Shown here: positions 34,558 through 41,951 of the stretch, one piece after another
Layout of the letters: every line of letters starts with the position of its first letter
How positions within the stretch are numbered: the stretch's first letter is position 1
The notes under the pieces: generated by a model
What the model saw: only the letters and a program-made list of their open reading frames with translations
The model's database searches: none
Told to the model about the DNA's origin: nothing
Translations under genes and position numbers: made by a program
Origin: Oscillospiraceae bacterium
GTDB taxonomy: Bacteria; Bacillota; Clostridia; Oscillospirales; Oscillospiraceae
DNA length: 41,951 nucleotides
Assembly (NCBI GenBank): GCA_902768805.1
Contig: CACXMX010000026.1
Location: 1 to 41,951, forward strand
Direction of reading: 5' to 3'

Positions 34558-35052
34558 CTATTCCACTCCCAGGTGGACGATGCGCACGTTTTTCCGCACA
34601 GCGTAGCGGAGCGTATTAAGGGTGCCTCCGCTCTGACCGTCAAAACAGGCGATCAGCAGATCGGCTTTATCCACCATATAGCGGTTGCGCCTCATCATAC
34701 ACCCTGCTGAGTAATGCTCCTGAAGAACGGTGACCCTGTCGCATTGGGACAGAAGAGAGTCGTATCGTTCCCGTTCCGGGGCGGGCCATCGGTCGGCCTG
34801 ACCCGAGAAGGGGACGGCGGCCTCCAGCCGGATGTGAGGATATGAGCCGCGCGCGGCGAGGACCGCCTCGCAGAAATACAGATCGCATCCCTCCGCCATG
34901 CCGCAGATGAACCGGTCAAACCCGGAAGCGCAGGCCGACTCGACAGCGTCCGTTATTCTGCGCTTGAGATCCGCACAGCGAGGATCGGATTCATCGTACT
35001 GCCAGGGCAGCTTCCGCGCCCTGTGCCCCGTAAACGCGCAGCACATCGACAT
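34558..35052 (-). CDS. SLOG-family protein, DUF1273/YpsA-like
   Basis: A 164-residue protein beginning CCAFTGHRARKLPW, the hallmark of the DUF1273/YpsA branch of the SLOG (SMF/DprA-LOG) Rossmann superfamily. It also has the FICGMAEGCDLYFCEAV block and, near the end, the GQSGGTLNTLRYA block, which corresponds to the glycine-rich nucleotide-binding site. SLOG proteins are thought to bind nucleotides or NAD derivatives; YpsA of Bacillus affects cell division, but function is not settled. ATG 35052 follows GGAGG by 9 nt. It has its own strong promoter and occupies the place next to ebfC where recR is usual. Confidence 0.85.
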   Translation of the reverse strand: MSMCCAFTGHRARKLPWQYDESDPRCADLKRRITDAVESACASGFDRFICGMAEGCDLYFCEAVLAARGSYPHIRLEAAVPFSGQADRWPAPERERYDSLLSQCDRVTVLQEHYSAGCMMRRNRYMVDKADLLIACFDGQSGGTLNTLRYAVRKNVRIVHLGVE

Positions 35053-35079
35053 CCCGCAATACCTCCGAAGTTTTTTCCT

Positions 35080-35108
35080 ATTGTAGCAAGGGAGCGGAGC
35101 GTTGTCAA
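35080..35108 (-). promoter_or_regulatory. Sigma-A promoter for the SLOG gene
   Basis: Perfect TTGACA, 17-nt spacer, TACAAT on the minus strand, divergent from the ribU promoter. Confidence 0.8.
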
Positions 35109-35125
35109 AGCTTGCGAAGCCGCAT

Positions 35126-35154
35126 TTGACTTTTCCGTTCCGTTATGCTAAGTT
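35126..35154 (+). promoter_or_regulatory. Sigma-A promoter for FMN riboswitch-ribU
   Basis: TTGACT, 17-nt spacer, TAAGTT, 24 nt before the riboswitch. Confidence 0.7.
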
Positions 35155-35177
35155 ATCTCCAAATCGAATACAGAGTT

Positions 35178-35285
35178 ATCTTCAGGGCAGGGTGAGATTC
35201 CCGACCGGCGGTAAAGTCCGCGAGCCGAAAGGCAGACCCGGCGCGATTCCGGGACCGACAGTACACAGTCTGGATGAGAGAAGAT
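35178..35285 (+). promoter_or_regulatory. FMN riboswitch (RFN element)
   Basis: The conserved RFN blocks are all present: AGGGCAGGGTGAGATTCCCG, ACCGGCGGTAAAGTCCGCGAGC, GATTCCGGGACCGACAGT and CAGTCTGGATGAGAGAAGA. Helix P1 pairs 35178-35182 (ATCTT) with 35281-35285 (AAGAT). Downstream to the ribU start, an ATTGCG/CGCAAT stem (35301-35306 and 35330-35335) is visible but has no T-run. The expression platform is therefore unclear and may act on translation. FMN binding should lower RibU synthesis. Confidence 0.95.
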
Positions 35286-35358
35286 CTTTTTCAAGCTCGT
35301 ATTGCGCCCGGGGGATTTCTGTCTTCGGACGCAATAACCTTGTAAGGGAGAGTAGAAA

Positions 35359-36081
35359 ATGAGCAAGCTCTGGAACGACGCAAAAGGAAACGTGACCTTC
35401 GTATTTGTCTGCATCATCACATTTATCGCTGTGGTCCTGCTGGCAAAGCTTCTGGAAAAACTGGTGATGAAAAACGGACGCAGGGCGGCCGGAGCGAGAT
35501 ACATCGCTTTCGTCGCGATGTTTTCCGCCATCGGCGGCGTGCTGATGCTGCTGGAGATCCCGCTGTTCTTCGCTCCGTCCTTTTATAAAATGGATCTGAG
35601 CGAGCTGCCCGTGCTGCTGTGTTCCTTTTATCTCGGGCCTGTCGCCGGGATCACCGCCGAGTTCCTGAAGGTGTTTATCAAGCTCCTCCTCAAGGGGACC
35701 TCCACCGCGTTCGTCGGCGACTACGCGAACTTCGTGGTGGGATGCTGCTACATTCTTCCGGCCTCGGCGATCTACCATGCGCACAAAACCAAACAGAACG
35801 CCGTGATCGGCATGGCCGCGGGGACCTTGGTCATGGCTGTATTCGGCAGCGTATTCAACGCGCTGTATCTGATCCCCAAGTTCGCCGAGCTCTTCGGGAT
35901 GCCCATTGACGTGATCGTCCGGATGGGCACGGCGGTAAACAGCCGGATCGTCTCGGTTCCCACTCTGGCCCTCTACGCTGTGGTGCCGTTCAACATCCTC
36001 AAGGGTGTCTGCGACGGTATACTGACCTTCCTGCTGTACAAACGGCTGGGAAGAATATTTTTCAGGGAAGAACAAAAATGA
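35359..36081 (+). CDS. ribU: ECF transporter riboflavin S-component RibU
   Basis: Substrate-binding membrane subunit for riboflavin uptake, working with EcfA1-A2-T. The 240-residue protein has an extra N-terminal membrane helix (about 13-34) before the S-component core. The core is marked by ARYIAFVAMFSAIGGVLMLLEIPL, with the small-residue face (A-x3-A type) that contacts EcfT. DLSELPVLLCSFYLGPVAG, the GDYANFVVG segment and PFNILKGVCDGILTFLLYK follow. Identification as the riboflavin component rests on these motifs plus the FMN riboswitch directly upstream. GGGAG precedes ATG 35359 by 8 nt. Its stop overlaps pcrA by 4 nt. Confidence 0.93.
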   Translation: MSKLWNDAKGNVTFVFVCIITFIAVVLLAKLLEKLVMKNGRRAAGARYIAFVAMFSAIGGVLMLLEIPLFFAPSFYKMDLSELPVLLCSFYLGPVAGITAEFLKVFIKLLLKGTSTAFVGDYANFVVGCCYILPASAIYHAHKTKQNAVIGMAAGTLVMAVFGSVFNALYLIPKFAELFGMPIDVIVRMGTAVNSRIVSVPTLALYAVVPFNILKGVCDGILTFLLYKRLGRIFFREEQK

Positions 36082-38537
36082 CCGATCATAAGCTGTCCAT
36101 ACCCGAACAGCGTAAAAAAATCATCGAACGCGAGTTTTCCTCTCTCAACCCCATGCAGAGGCAGGCCGTCATGACCACCGAGGGCCCGCTCCTTCTGCTG
36201 GCCGGCGCGGGAAGCGGAAAAACCACCGTACTCATCAACCGGGTGGCCAATCTTCTGCGCTACGGAAAGGGTTCCGACAGCGATGAGATCCCCCGCTGGA
36301 TCGATGAGAGCGCGTCGGAGCGGCTCGGGCGCGTGCTGGAGGGAAAGGAACCTCTTACGGACGAGATACGCGCGCTGTGCGCGGTCAGTCCGGCCCTGCC
36401 GTGGCAGATCCTCGCCATAACCTTTACCAATAAGGCCGCGGACGAGATGAAGTCGCGGCTGGAGAGCATGCTGGGGGAAGAGGCTCGCGACATCTGGGCC
36501 ATGACGTTCCACGGCTGCTGCGCCCGCATCCTTCGCCGGGACGCCGACAGGCTCGGGTTTCCCTCGGGCTTTACGATCTACGATCAGGCGGACAGCCTGT
36601 CCGTACTGAAGAGAGTGCTGCGCGATCTGAATCTGGACGATAAAACATGGACGCCCAAGGCCATGCGCGCCGCGGCGGAACGCTATAAGAACTCCCTTAT
36701 CTCGCCCGAAGCCGCCCTTTCGGAGGCCGAGCGGTCCGGAGATATACGACGGGTCCGTACAGCGCAGGTATACGCGGCCTATCAGCGGCGGCTGAAGGAA
36801 GCGGGCGCCATGGATTTCGACGATCTTCTCTACTACTGCGTGCGGCTGCTTCAGGAAAACCCCGATGTCCTTTTCACCTATCAGAATCGCTTTCGCTACG
36901 TGCTGATCGACGAGTATCAGGACACGAACCATCTGCAGTACCTGTTTGCGGCGCTGATGGCGGGCGGGAACCGCAATATCTGTGTCGTGGGAGACGACGA
37001 CCAGAGCATTTACAAATTTCGCGGCGCTACGATAGAAAACATTCTCTCCTTTGAGCAGCAGTATCCCGACGCGCGCGTGATCCGTCTGGAGCAGAATTAC
37101 CGCTCCACGGGCAATATTCTCAAGGCCGCAAATGCCGTGATCTCAAACAATACCCGGCGCAAGGGCAAGAATCTTTGGACAGAGAAGAACAGCGGGGCGC
37201 CGATCACGCTGTACGAAGCACGGAACGAAGATGATGAAGCGGATTTCATCTGCCGCACCATCCGTTCGCAGGGCCGTCCTTACAGCGACTATGCCGTGCT
37301 CTACCGCACCAACGCCCAGTCCCGATCCGTAGAGCTCGCTCTGAAGAGATACGGCATCGGCTACCGTATTTTCGGCGGCACACGCTTCTTCGACCGTGCG
37401 GAAGTCAAGGATATGCTTGCGTATCTGTGCGTGATCGCAAACCCGACCGATGAAACAAGGCTGCTCAGGATCGTCAACGAGCCGCCGCGCAAGATCGGGT
37501 CCGCCAGCATCGAACGGGCTCAGAGCGCCGCCCTGCAGGAAAACATACCGCTTTTTGAGGTCATGTCCTCCGCGTCTCACCGCGCGGGCATCGCCGCGGG
37601 CAAGCGCATGGAGGAATTCTGCGCCATGATCGTCGATCTGCAGAAAATGATCTCCGAAATGCCGCTCGACGAATTCTACGACGCCGTTCTGGAGCGCACC
37701 GGCTATCTGGCCGCGCTCGAGGCGAAGGGAGGCGACGAGAGCCTCTCGCGCATAGAAAACATTCGCGAGCTGAAGTCCGCCATTATCAAAAGCATGGAGA
37801 CAAACGGCGGCGATCTGTACGGCTTTCTCGACGAGGCGGCGCTCTACACGGATATCGACAATTACGACCGCAGCGAGGATGCCGCCGTCCTGATGACCAT
37901 GCATTCGGCAAAAGGCCTGGAGTTCCCCGTCGTGTTTCTCATCGGCGCGGAAGAGGGGCTTTTCCCCAGCGCCATGGTCATCGGGAACAACGACGAGATG
38001 GAAGAGGAACGACGCCTGTGTTATGTGGCGATCACCCGCGCGAAGGAAAAGCTGTACATCACCTGCGCCGCGCAGAGGATGCTCTATGGGCGCACCGGCT
38101 CCAACCTGCCCTCGCGCTTCGTCGATGAGATCCCGGTCTCGCTGACGGAGCGGCAGGGTACGGAGCGCAGAAAACAGGAACGCGGACCGCACTGGGACGA
38201 CGACGGCGCTTTCCGCGGCGGGAACGAGTACGGTTTTTCCTCTTACGGAAGGCGGGAGCGTGCCAAGTCGGCGAACGCGCAGGCCTCTGTTTTCCGTTCC
38301 CGCGCTGCCTCTGCGCGCGCTGAAGGCTCTGCCGCTGAGAGCAGGCCTAACGCAGCGCAGTTCAAAACGGGGGACACGATCGTCCACAAAGCTTTCGGCG
38401 AAGGGGTGATCACGAAAATGACGCCCATGGGCGGGGACGCGCTGATCGAAGTCAGCTTCCGTTCCGGCGAGACCAAAAAGCTGATGCTTCGCATCGCCTC
38501 CCAGCATATGACGAAAAGGGAACCTTCCGGAGGTTGA
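36078..38537 (+). CDS. pcrA: ATP-dependent DNA helicase PcrA/UvrD
   Basis: Superfamily 1A 3'-5' helicase for repair and plasmid/replication conflicts. The 819-residue protein has the Q-motif LNPMQRQAV, Walker A AGAGSGKT (about 42-49), motif Ia ITFTNKAADEMK and motif II VLIDEYQDTN. Motif III VVGDDDQSIYKFRGA, motif IV RLEQNYRS, motif V MTMHSAKGLEFPVVF and motif VI YVAITRAKEKLY follow. About 40 extra residues lie between motifs I and Ia (about 60-105). The C-terminus has a linker followed by the Tudor-like KGFGEG-type domain (HKAFGEGVI), which in PcrA contacts RNA polymerase. It overlaps ribU by ATGA and is followed by csoR after 3 nt. Confidence 0.96.
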   Translation: MTDHKLSIPEQRKKIIEREFSSLNPMQRQAVMTTEGPLLLLAGAGSGKTTVLINRVANLLRYGKGSDSDEIPRWIDESASERLGRVLEGKEPLTDEIRALCAVSPALPWQILAITFTNKAADEMKSRLESMLGEEARDIWAMTFHGCCARILRRDADRLGFPSGFTIYDQADSLSVLKRVLRDLNLDDKTWTPKAMRAAAERYKNSLISPEAALSEAERSGDIRRVRTAQVYAAYQRRLKEAGAMDFDDLLYYCVRLLQENPDVLFTYQNRFRYVLIDEYQDTNHLQYLFAALMAGGNRNICVVGDDDQSIYKFRGATIENILSFEQQYPDARVIRLEQNYRSTGNILKAANAVISNNTRRKGKNLWTEKNSGAPITLYEARNEDDEADFICRTIRSQGRPYSDYAVLYRTNAQSRSVELALKRYGIGYRIFGGTRFFDRAEVKDMLAYLCVIANPTDETRLLRIVNEPPRKIGSASIERAQSAALQENIPLFEVMSSASHRAGIAAGKRMEEFCAMIVDLQKMISEMPLDEFYDAVLERTGYLAALEAKGGDESLSRIENIRELKSAIIKSMETNGGDLYGFLDEAALYTDIDNYDRSEDAAVLMTMHSAKGLEFPVVFLIGAEEGLFPSAMVIGNNDEMEEERRLCYVAITRAKEKLYITCAAQRMLYGRTGSNLPSRFVDEIPVSLTERQGTERRKQERGPHWDDDGAFRGGNEYGFSSYGRRERAKSANAQASVFRSRAASARAEGSAAESRPNAAQFKTGDTIVHKAFGEGVITKMTPMGGDALIEVSFRSGETKKLMLRIASQHMTKREPSGG

Positions 38538-38540
38538 GCC

Positions 38541-38873
38541 ATGTCAGACACAGAACCGAATTCCGCGCCTGCTTATCACGACAGCACGGACCGTACGCAC
38601 AGTCACAGCCATAACCCCTCGAACACCAGGGCCGTCCGGAACAGACTGGCAAGGGTGATAGGACATCTGCACGCCGTGGAGCGGATGGTGAGCGACGAAA
38701 GGGACTGCGCCGAGATCCTTGTGCAGCTGGCCGCCGTCAGAAGCGCTTTGAACAATGTGTGCAAAATGATCCTTCGGGAACACATGGATCACTGCGTGAT
38801 CGACGCGATCCGTGAAAACGATACGGCGTCCATTGAAGAACTCAATAAAGCCATCGATCTTTTAATGAAGTAA
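38541..38873 (+). CDS. CsoR/FrmR-family metal-responsive repressor
   Basis: A 110-residue all-helical repressor. The Cu(I) triad of CsoR is conserved in identity and spacing: Cys56, His81 and Cys85 (25 and 29 apart, as in the Mycobacterium protein). Helix 1 has RLARVIGHLHAVERMV. The N-terminal about 30 residues form an extension with a HSHSHN cluster (His20, 22, 24) that could add a metal site. It probably represses copper-handling genes, but no copper ATPase or chaperone is adjacent. GGAGG overlaps the pcrA stop, so it is translated in the same operon. It could be copper- or persulfide-sensing; the His in the triad favours copper. Confidence 0.9.
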   Translation: MSDTEPNSAPAYHDSTDRTHSHSHNPSNTRAVRNRLARVIGHLHAVERMVSDERDCAEILVQLAAVRSALNNVCKMILREHMDHCVIDAIRENDTASIEELNKAIDLLMK

Positions 38874-38888
38874 CAGAAGGACACAAAC

Positions 38889-39557
38889 ATGAGAAAAGCC
38901 AATATACTGCTTCTGGCCGTGCTGTTTCTTGCCATCGGTGCGGGGATCTTTTATATTTTTGCAAGCGAAGGGAAAAATGTATCCGACCCCGGGGCCTCGG
39001 CTGTGACATCTACGGCGACTCCCGCGCCGACCGCCACGCCCGAGACTGTGACTGTCGCCACGCCCGAGGGCGCGCCCGCCGCGGCGCCCGAACTCACGCC
39101 GACATTTGAGCCGACGCCCGTCCTCACGCCGATCCCCTCGCCGACGCCCTCTCCCGAGCCGACGCCCACGCCCCATGTCGATCATACGGCTTCGGGTGAG
39201 TTTCACTCGGATACGGGCGCCTGGATCAACATAGTGGCCAAGTGGGAGACGGTGGAAGAGGACGGAAAGGTACGGCTGAAGATCGAAGCCTACGTGGAAT
39301 CCTACTCGCTGTACTACACCAGCTATAATCCGGAGAACCTGGTATTTACGGTAGACGGTAAGAGCTATCGGACCTCGCATGATCCTATCTCCGTGGGAGA
39401 CAACGACAAAACGCAGACCCTTCTTGCCACGCAGACCGTGGATATCCCTGTCGGGTGCGATCTGAGCGTGGACGTCACGTGGTTCTGCGCCGGACTGACC
39501 TACGGAAACAAACAGCTCGAATCCATCACCGCCTCGGATACGATCCATATCCCCTGA
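38889..39557 (+). CDS. Secreted/anchored protein with Pro-Thr-rich linker, function unknown
   Basis: A 222-residue protein. Residues about 5-25 form an uncleaved or signal-anchor helix. Residues about 33-98 are a low-complexity linker of Thr-Pro-Ala repeats (TPTP, TPEP, SPTP units) typical of wall-spanning spacers in Gram-positive surface proteins. Residues about 99-222 are beta-rich (HTASGEFHSDTGAWINIVAKWE onward), with no catalytic motif that I recognize and one cysteine. It starts 15 nt after the csoR-like gene and ends the pcrA group. Possible role in envelope sensing or binding; no family name is justified. Confidence 0.7.
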   Translation: MRKANILLLAVLFLAIGAGIFYIFASEGKNVSDPGASAVTSTATPAPTATPETVTVATPEGAPAAAPELTPTFEPTPVLTPIPSPTPSPEPTPTPHVDHTASGEFHSDTGAWINIVAKWETVEEDGKVRLKIEAYVESYSLYYTSYNPENLVFTVDGKSYRTSHDPISVGDNDKTQTLLATQTVDIPVGCDLSVDVTWFCAGLTYGNKQLESITASDTIHIP

Positions 39558-39568
39558 AAGGCGCACAA

Positions 39569-39611
39569 ACCGGACGGCAGGAAGCGTAAAAGCCGAAGCT
39601 GTCCGGTTTTA
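39569..39611 (+). terminator. Possible terminator before ispE
   Basis: ACCGGAC (39569-39575) can pair with GTCCGGT (39601-39607), followed by TTTA; the loop is long (25 nt) and may hold a smaller GGC/GCC helix. Confidence 0.45.
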
Positions 39612-39659
39612 TGCGCGGTCATCAAAACAGCAGCGAAGAACAGGAGTGGAGCCGGACCA

Positions 39660-40538
39660 ATGGATACCGTAACGGAACGATCCCATGCCAAACTGAATCT
39701 TTCCCTTGATGTTCTCTCAAAGAGGGAGGACGGATATCACGATCTGAAAACCGTAATGTGCAGTGTGGAATTCGGTGACGATGTTTCCGTCTCGCTTCGG
39801 ACGGACGGAAGAACGGTTTGCCGGAGCAACCTGTCGTGGCTGCCCGGAGACAGCCGCAATCTGGCTGTAAAGGCCGTGGAGGCGTTCTTCGAAACACTCG
39901 GTGAAAAAAACCCCGGCGCGGAGATCGATCTCAACAAGAGAGTGCCCGTCGGTGCGGGCATGGCGGGAGGAAGCTCCAACGCTGCCGCTGTACTGCGCGC
40001 GCTGAACGCTCTTACGGGAGCGGGGCTGAGCGCGGAAGCTCTGCGCGGCATAGGGCTTAAGGTGGGCAGCGATGTCCCGTACTGCGTCGCCGGAGGAAAC
40101 GCGCTCGCGGAGGGCAGGGGAGAGATCCTCTCGGCACTTCCGGCTGTTCCGGAATGCAGCGCAGTGATCTGCAAGCCCGCTTTTTCCATATCCACCGCGG
40201 ATCTGTTCCGCCGCATCGACTCCCATCAGCTGCGTACTCATCCGGACACGACGGGATTGATCGCGGCCATGAAAGCGCAGGATCTGCAGGGCATCGCGAG
40301 AAGAATGTACAATGTGTTCGAGGACGCGCTGACCGGTAGCTCCCGCGAGATACTGTCCATACGCGGCGAGCTGCTTGACAGCGGAGCTCTCGGCGCCGTG
40401 ATGACCGGGACCGGGAGCGCCGTCTTCGGCCTTTTCGACGACCCGAAAAAAGCGGAACGGGCTTTTTCCCGTTTTCGCGGCCGGTATAAGGACTGCTGTG
40501 TTACACGCATCGTAAGCGAACCCGTGATGGCAGAGTAA
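39660..40538 (+). CDS. ispE: 4-diphosphocytidyl-2-C-methyl-D-erythritol kinase
   Basis: GHMP kinase of the MEP isoprenoid pathway, phosphorylating the 2-hydroxyl of CDP-ME. The 292-residue protein has the substrate-site start HAKLNLSLDVLSKREDGYHDL. The GHMP ATP-binding motif is VPVGAGMAGGSSNAAA (about 96-111), and the catalytic aspartate lies in GSDVPYCVAGG. The C-terminal glycine motif reads VMTGTGSAVFG. A CAGGAGTGGAG site precedes ATG 39660. It shows that the organism uses the MEP route; no other MEP genes are here. Confidence 0.96.
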   Translation: MDTVTERSHAKLNLSLDVLSKREDGYHDLKTVMCSVEFGDDVSVSLRTDGRTVCRSNLSWLPGDSRNLAVKAVEAFFETLGEKNPGAEIDLNKRVPVGAGMAGGSSNAAAVLRALNALTGAGLSAEALRGIGLKVGSDVPYCVAGGNALAEGRGEILSALPAVPECSAVICKPAFSISTADLFRRIDSHQLRTHPDTTGLIAAMKAQDLQGIARRMYNVFEDALTGSSREILSIRGELLDSGALGAVMTGTGSAVFGLFDDPKKAERAFSRFRGRYKDCCVTRIVSEPVMAE

Positions 40539-40599
40539 ACCGGCGGTGTATGGAAGCTTTTCTCCGAGTGTGATATAGTGGACAAAGCGGTTGCCGAAT

Positions 40600-40629
40600 G
40601 AGGCCCCCTCCTTGCCGCGAGGGGGTCTC
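40600..40629 (+). other. Hairpin in the leader of the MFS gene
   Basis: Arms GAGGCCCCCTC (40600-40610) and GAGGGGGTCTC (40619-40629), 11 bp with one G-U, 8-nt loop, no T-run. A possible TATAGT -10 is at 40574-40579 with only a weak -35. It could be an mRNA-stabilizing or regulatory hairpin. Confidence 0.5.
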
Positions 40630-40680
40630 GGGCATCTCTGCGCAAAAGGCGCTGTCGCAAAGGAAAGGAGGGAAAAGGCA

Positions 40681-41940
40681 TTGGAAACGGACGCGGAACG
40701 GCGGGATAATCCGCTGTGGACAAGAGATTTTACGATCATTACCCTCGGGACCGTCGTCTCCATGCTTGGCAGCACCCTCACATGGTTCGCCATGGATCTG
40801 ATGGTGCTGGACTATACCGGTTCCACCCTTCTCTTTGCCGTTTACAGCATGGTATACATGCTGCCCAACGCTCTGGCCCCTGTACTGGTCGGGCCGTTCC
40901 TGGACCGCTTTTCACGCAAAAAGACGATCTATACGCTGGATTTTATCACGGCGGGCATGTTTGCCGTTCTGGCCGCGGTGATCGCCGCGGGGAAGTTCGG
41001 CTTCTGGATCCTGGCTCTGGTGAATTTCACGCTGGGGGCCATCAGCGGGATCTATAACGTGGCTTACGACAGCTTTTATCCGCTCCTGATCTCCGAGGGC
41101 AATTTCCGCAGGGCTTATTCCGTAGCCTCCACGCTGGAGACGCTGACGCTGGTCATGGTTCCGGTCTCGACCTTTATTTACAAGACGACCGGCATCCTCC
41201 CGCTTCTGTGCGCCAACGTGCTCTCCTTTCTTACGGCGGCGGTCATGGAGACCCGGATCCGCACGGAGGAACGGTATATCTCCGAACAGAGGGAAGAACG
41301 GGCCGTCTCCGCTGAGAAGCGCGGCTTTACCGACGACTTCCGTGAGGGAATGGCGTATCTTTGGGGGGAAAAGGGCCTGCTGGCGATCGCCGTGTATTTT
41401 CTTTTCTCCTGTCTTACGGGCGGCATGACGCAGGTCGTCACTCTGCCGTACTTCCGGAAGGCCTTTACCGACGGGGAATACATCTATATGCTGGTATGGG
41501 GCATGTCCTCGCTGGCAAGGTTCATCGGAGGCATCGTCCATTATCATCTGCGGCTGCCCGTAAAGGCAAAATTCACGATCGCCCTGACGGTGTATATCTC
41601 CATGTCCCTTCTGGAGGGCGGATACCTGTTTACTCCGGTACCCTGTATGATGGTGATGTGCTTCCTGTCCGGGATGATGGGGATCACTTCTTATAATATC
41701 CGCATCTCCTCCACCCAGAAATATGTTCCCGACGGGAAGAAAGGGCGTTTCAACGGGGCCTTCAATACGATCAACACCGTAGGGATGCTTCTCGGACAGG
41801 GAGCGGCGGGAACGCTGTCCACCTTTATGGGGGAGCGAGTCATCGTGGTGATCGCCAACGCCCTGAGTCTGGCCGCGGCCGTGGTATTCATCGGAGGGGC
41901 GCATCGGGAAGTCGCGAAGATCTATAATACGGAAACATAA
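40681..41940 (+). CDS. Major facilitator superfamily transporter
   Basis: A 419-residue membrane protein with about 12 helices. Helix 1 has ITLGTVVSMLGSTLTWFAMDL. The loop 2-3 motif-A-like segment is VGPFLDRFSRKKTIY, which is typical of drug/metabolite exporters of the EntS/macrolide-efflux branch. A central cytoplasmic loop (about 195-225) is highly charged. The substrate cannot be assigned. I chose TTG 40681 because AAGGAGGG lies 8 nt upstream; the frame is open back to 40591, but that part forms the leader hairpin. The gene begins 142 nt after ispE, with a possible promoter of its own. Confidence 0.85.
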   Translation: METDAERRDNPLWTRDFTIITLGTVVSMLGSTLTWFAMDLMVLDYTGSTLLFAVYSMVYMLPNALAPVLVGPFLDRFSRKKTIYTLDFITAGMFAVLAAVIAAGKFGFWILALVNFTLGAISGIYNVAYDSFYPLLISEGNFRRAYSVASTLETLTLVMVPVSTFIYKTTGILPLLCANVLSFLTAAVMETRIRTEERYISEQREERAVSAEKRGFTDDFREGMAYLWGEKGLLAIAVYFLFSCLTGGMTQVVTLPYFRKAFTDGEYIYMLVWGMSSLARFIGGIVHYHLRLPVKAKFTIALTVYISMSLLEGGYLFTPVPCMMVMCFLSGMMGITSYNIRISSTQKYVPDGKKGRFNGAFNTINTVGMLLGQGAAGTLSTFMGERVIVVIANALSLAAAVVFIGGAHREVAKIYNTET

Positions 41941-41951
41941 AGAAAACCCGG

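Noticed and set aside
35290..35358. A terminator-type expression platform for the FMN riboswitch
   Set aside because: A stem exists (35301-35335) but no T-run follows, so I do not call a terminator; control may be translational.
39000..39175. Repetitive CCGACGCCC-type sequence
   Set aside because: It encodes the Pro/Thr linker of the surface protein and is explained by codon repetition.

Overview
The window is GC-rich and looks like ordinary core chromosome of a Clostridia-class Bacillota, probably Oscillospirales-like. The basis is gene content and order: the ECF module followed by truA, SRP RNA followed by dnaX and ebfC, infC-rpmI-rplT behind an L20-type leader, a T-box, an FMN riboswitch and RibU, a RodA-type protein, and a membrane pyrophosphatase. 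Genes are tightly packed, many overlap by 4 nt (ATGA), and nearly every transcription unit has a visible sigma-A promoter with a 17-nt spacer. There are no tRNA or rRNA genes, IS elements, phage genes, CRISPR arrays or defence islands that I can see.

Layout. (1) 1-5929, minus strand: one operon with a methyltransferase, ecfA1, ecfA2, ecfT, truA, a DUF5711-like protein and a CvpA-like protein that runs off the left edge. ecfA1 carries an apparent frameshift near its 3' end. (2) 6042-6785, plus: deoC alone. (3) 14679-6811, minus: response regulator, histidine kinase, HtrA protease, PepD dipeptidase, MnmG and a solute-binding lipoprotein, ending at a strong terminator. The lipoprotein appears to be a circularly permuted family-3 binding protein. 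(4) 14746-16616: an acyl-CoA-synthetase-like enzyme, converging on an SLH/SGNH-hydrolase protein through a shared terminator hairpin. (5) 17919-22022, plus: queA, a GNAT, a nucleotide-sugar dehydrogenase and gpsA. (6) 22084-23469, plus: infC (AUC start), rpmI and rplT behind an attenuator leader. (7) 25146-23502, minus: a Trp-specific T-box controlling a trpB2 gene that has lost the segment with the PLP lysine. (8) 26408-25183, minus: a rodA-like gene. (9) 26423-29890, plus: tsaE, tsaB, upp, an FMN-dependent alpha-hydroxy-acid oxidase-like enzyme and a histidine-rich protein. (10) 32101-29898, minus: hppA. (11) 32190-34552, plus: SRP RNA, dnaX, ebfC. (12) 35108-34558, minus: a SLOG-fold protein. 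(13) 35126-41940, plus: FMN riboswitch, ribU, pcrA, a CsoR-like repressor, a secreted proline/threonine-rich protein, ispE and an MFS transporter.

How the genes work together. The energizing module EcfA1-A2-T and the riboflavin S-component RibU, 30 kb apart, could form one vitamin transporter. HtrA sits directly behind a two-component system, suggesting envelope-stress control. MnmG, QueA, TruA and TsaE/TsaB all modify tRNA. Most of the window is conventional. The items that deserve follow-up are the permuted binding protein, the broken trpB2 under an intact T-box, the ecfA1 frameshift, and the infC leader with its AUC start.
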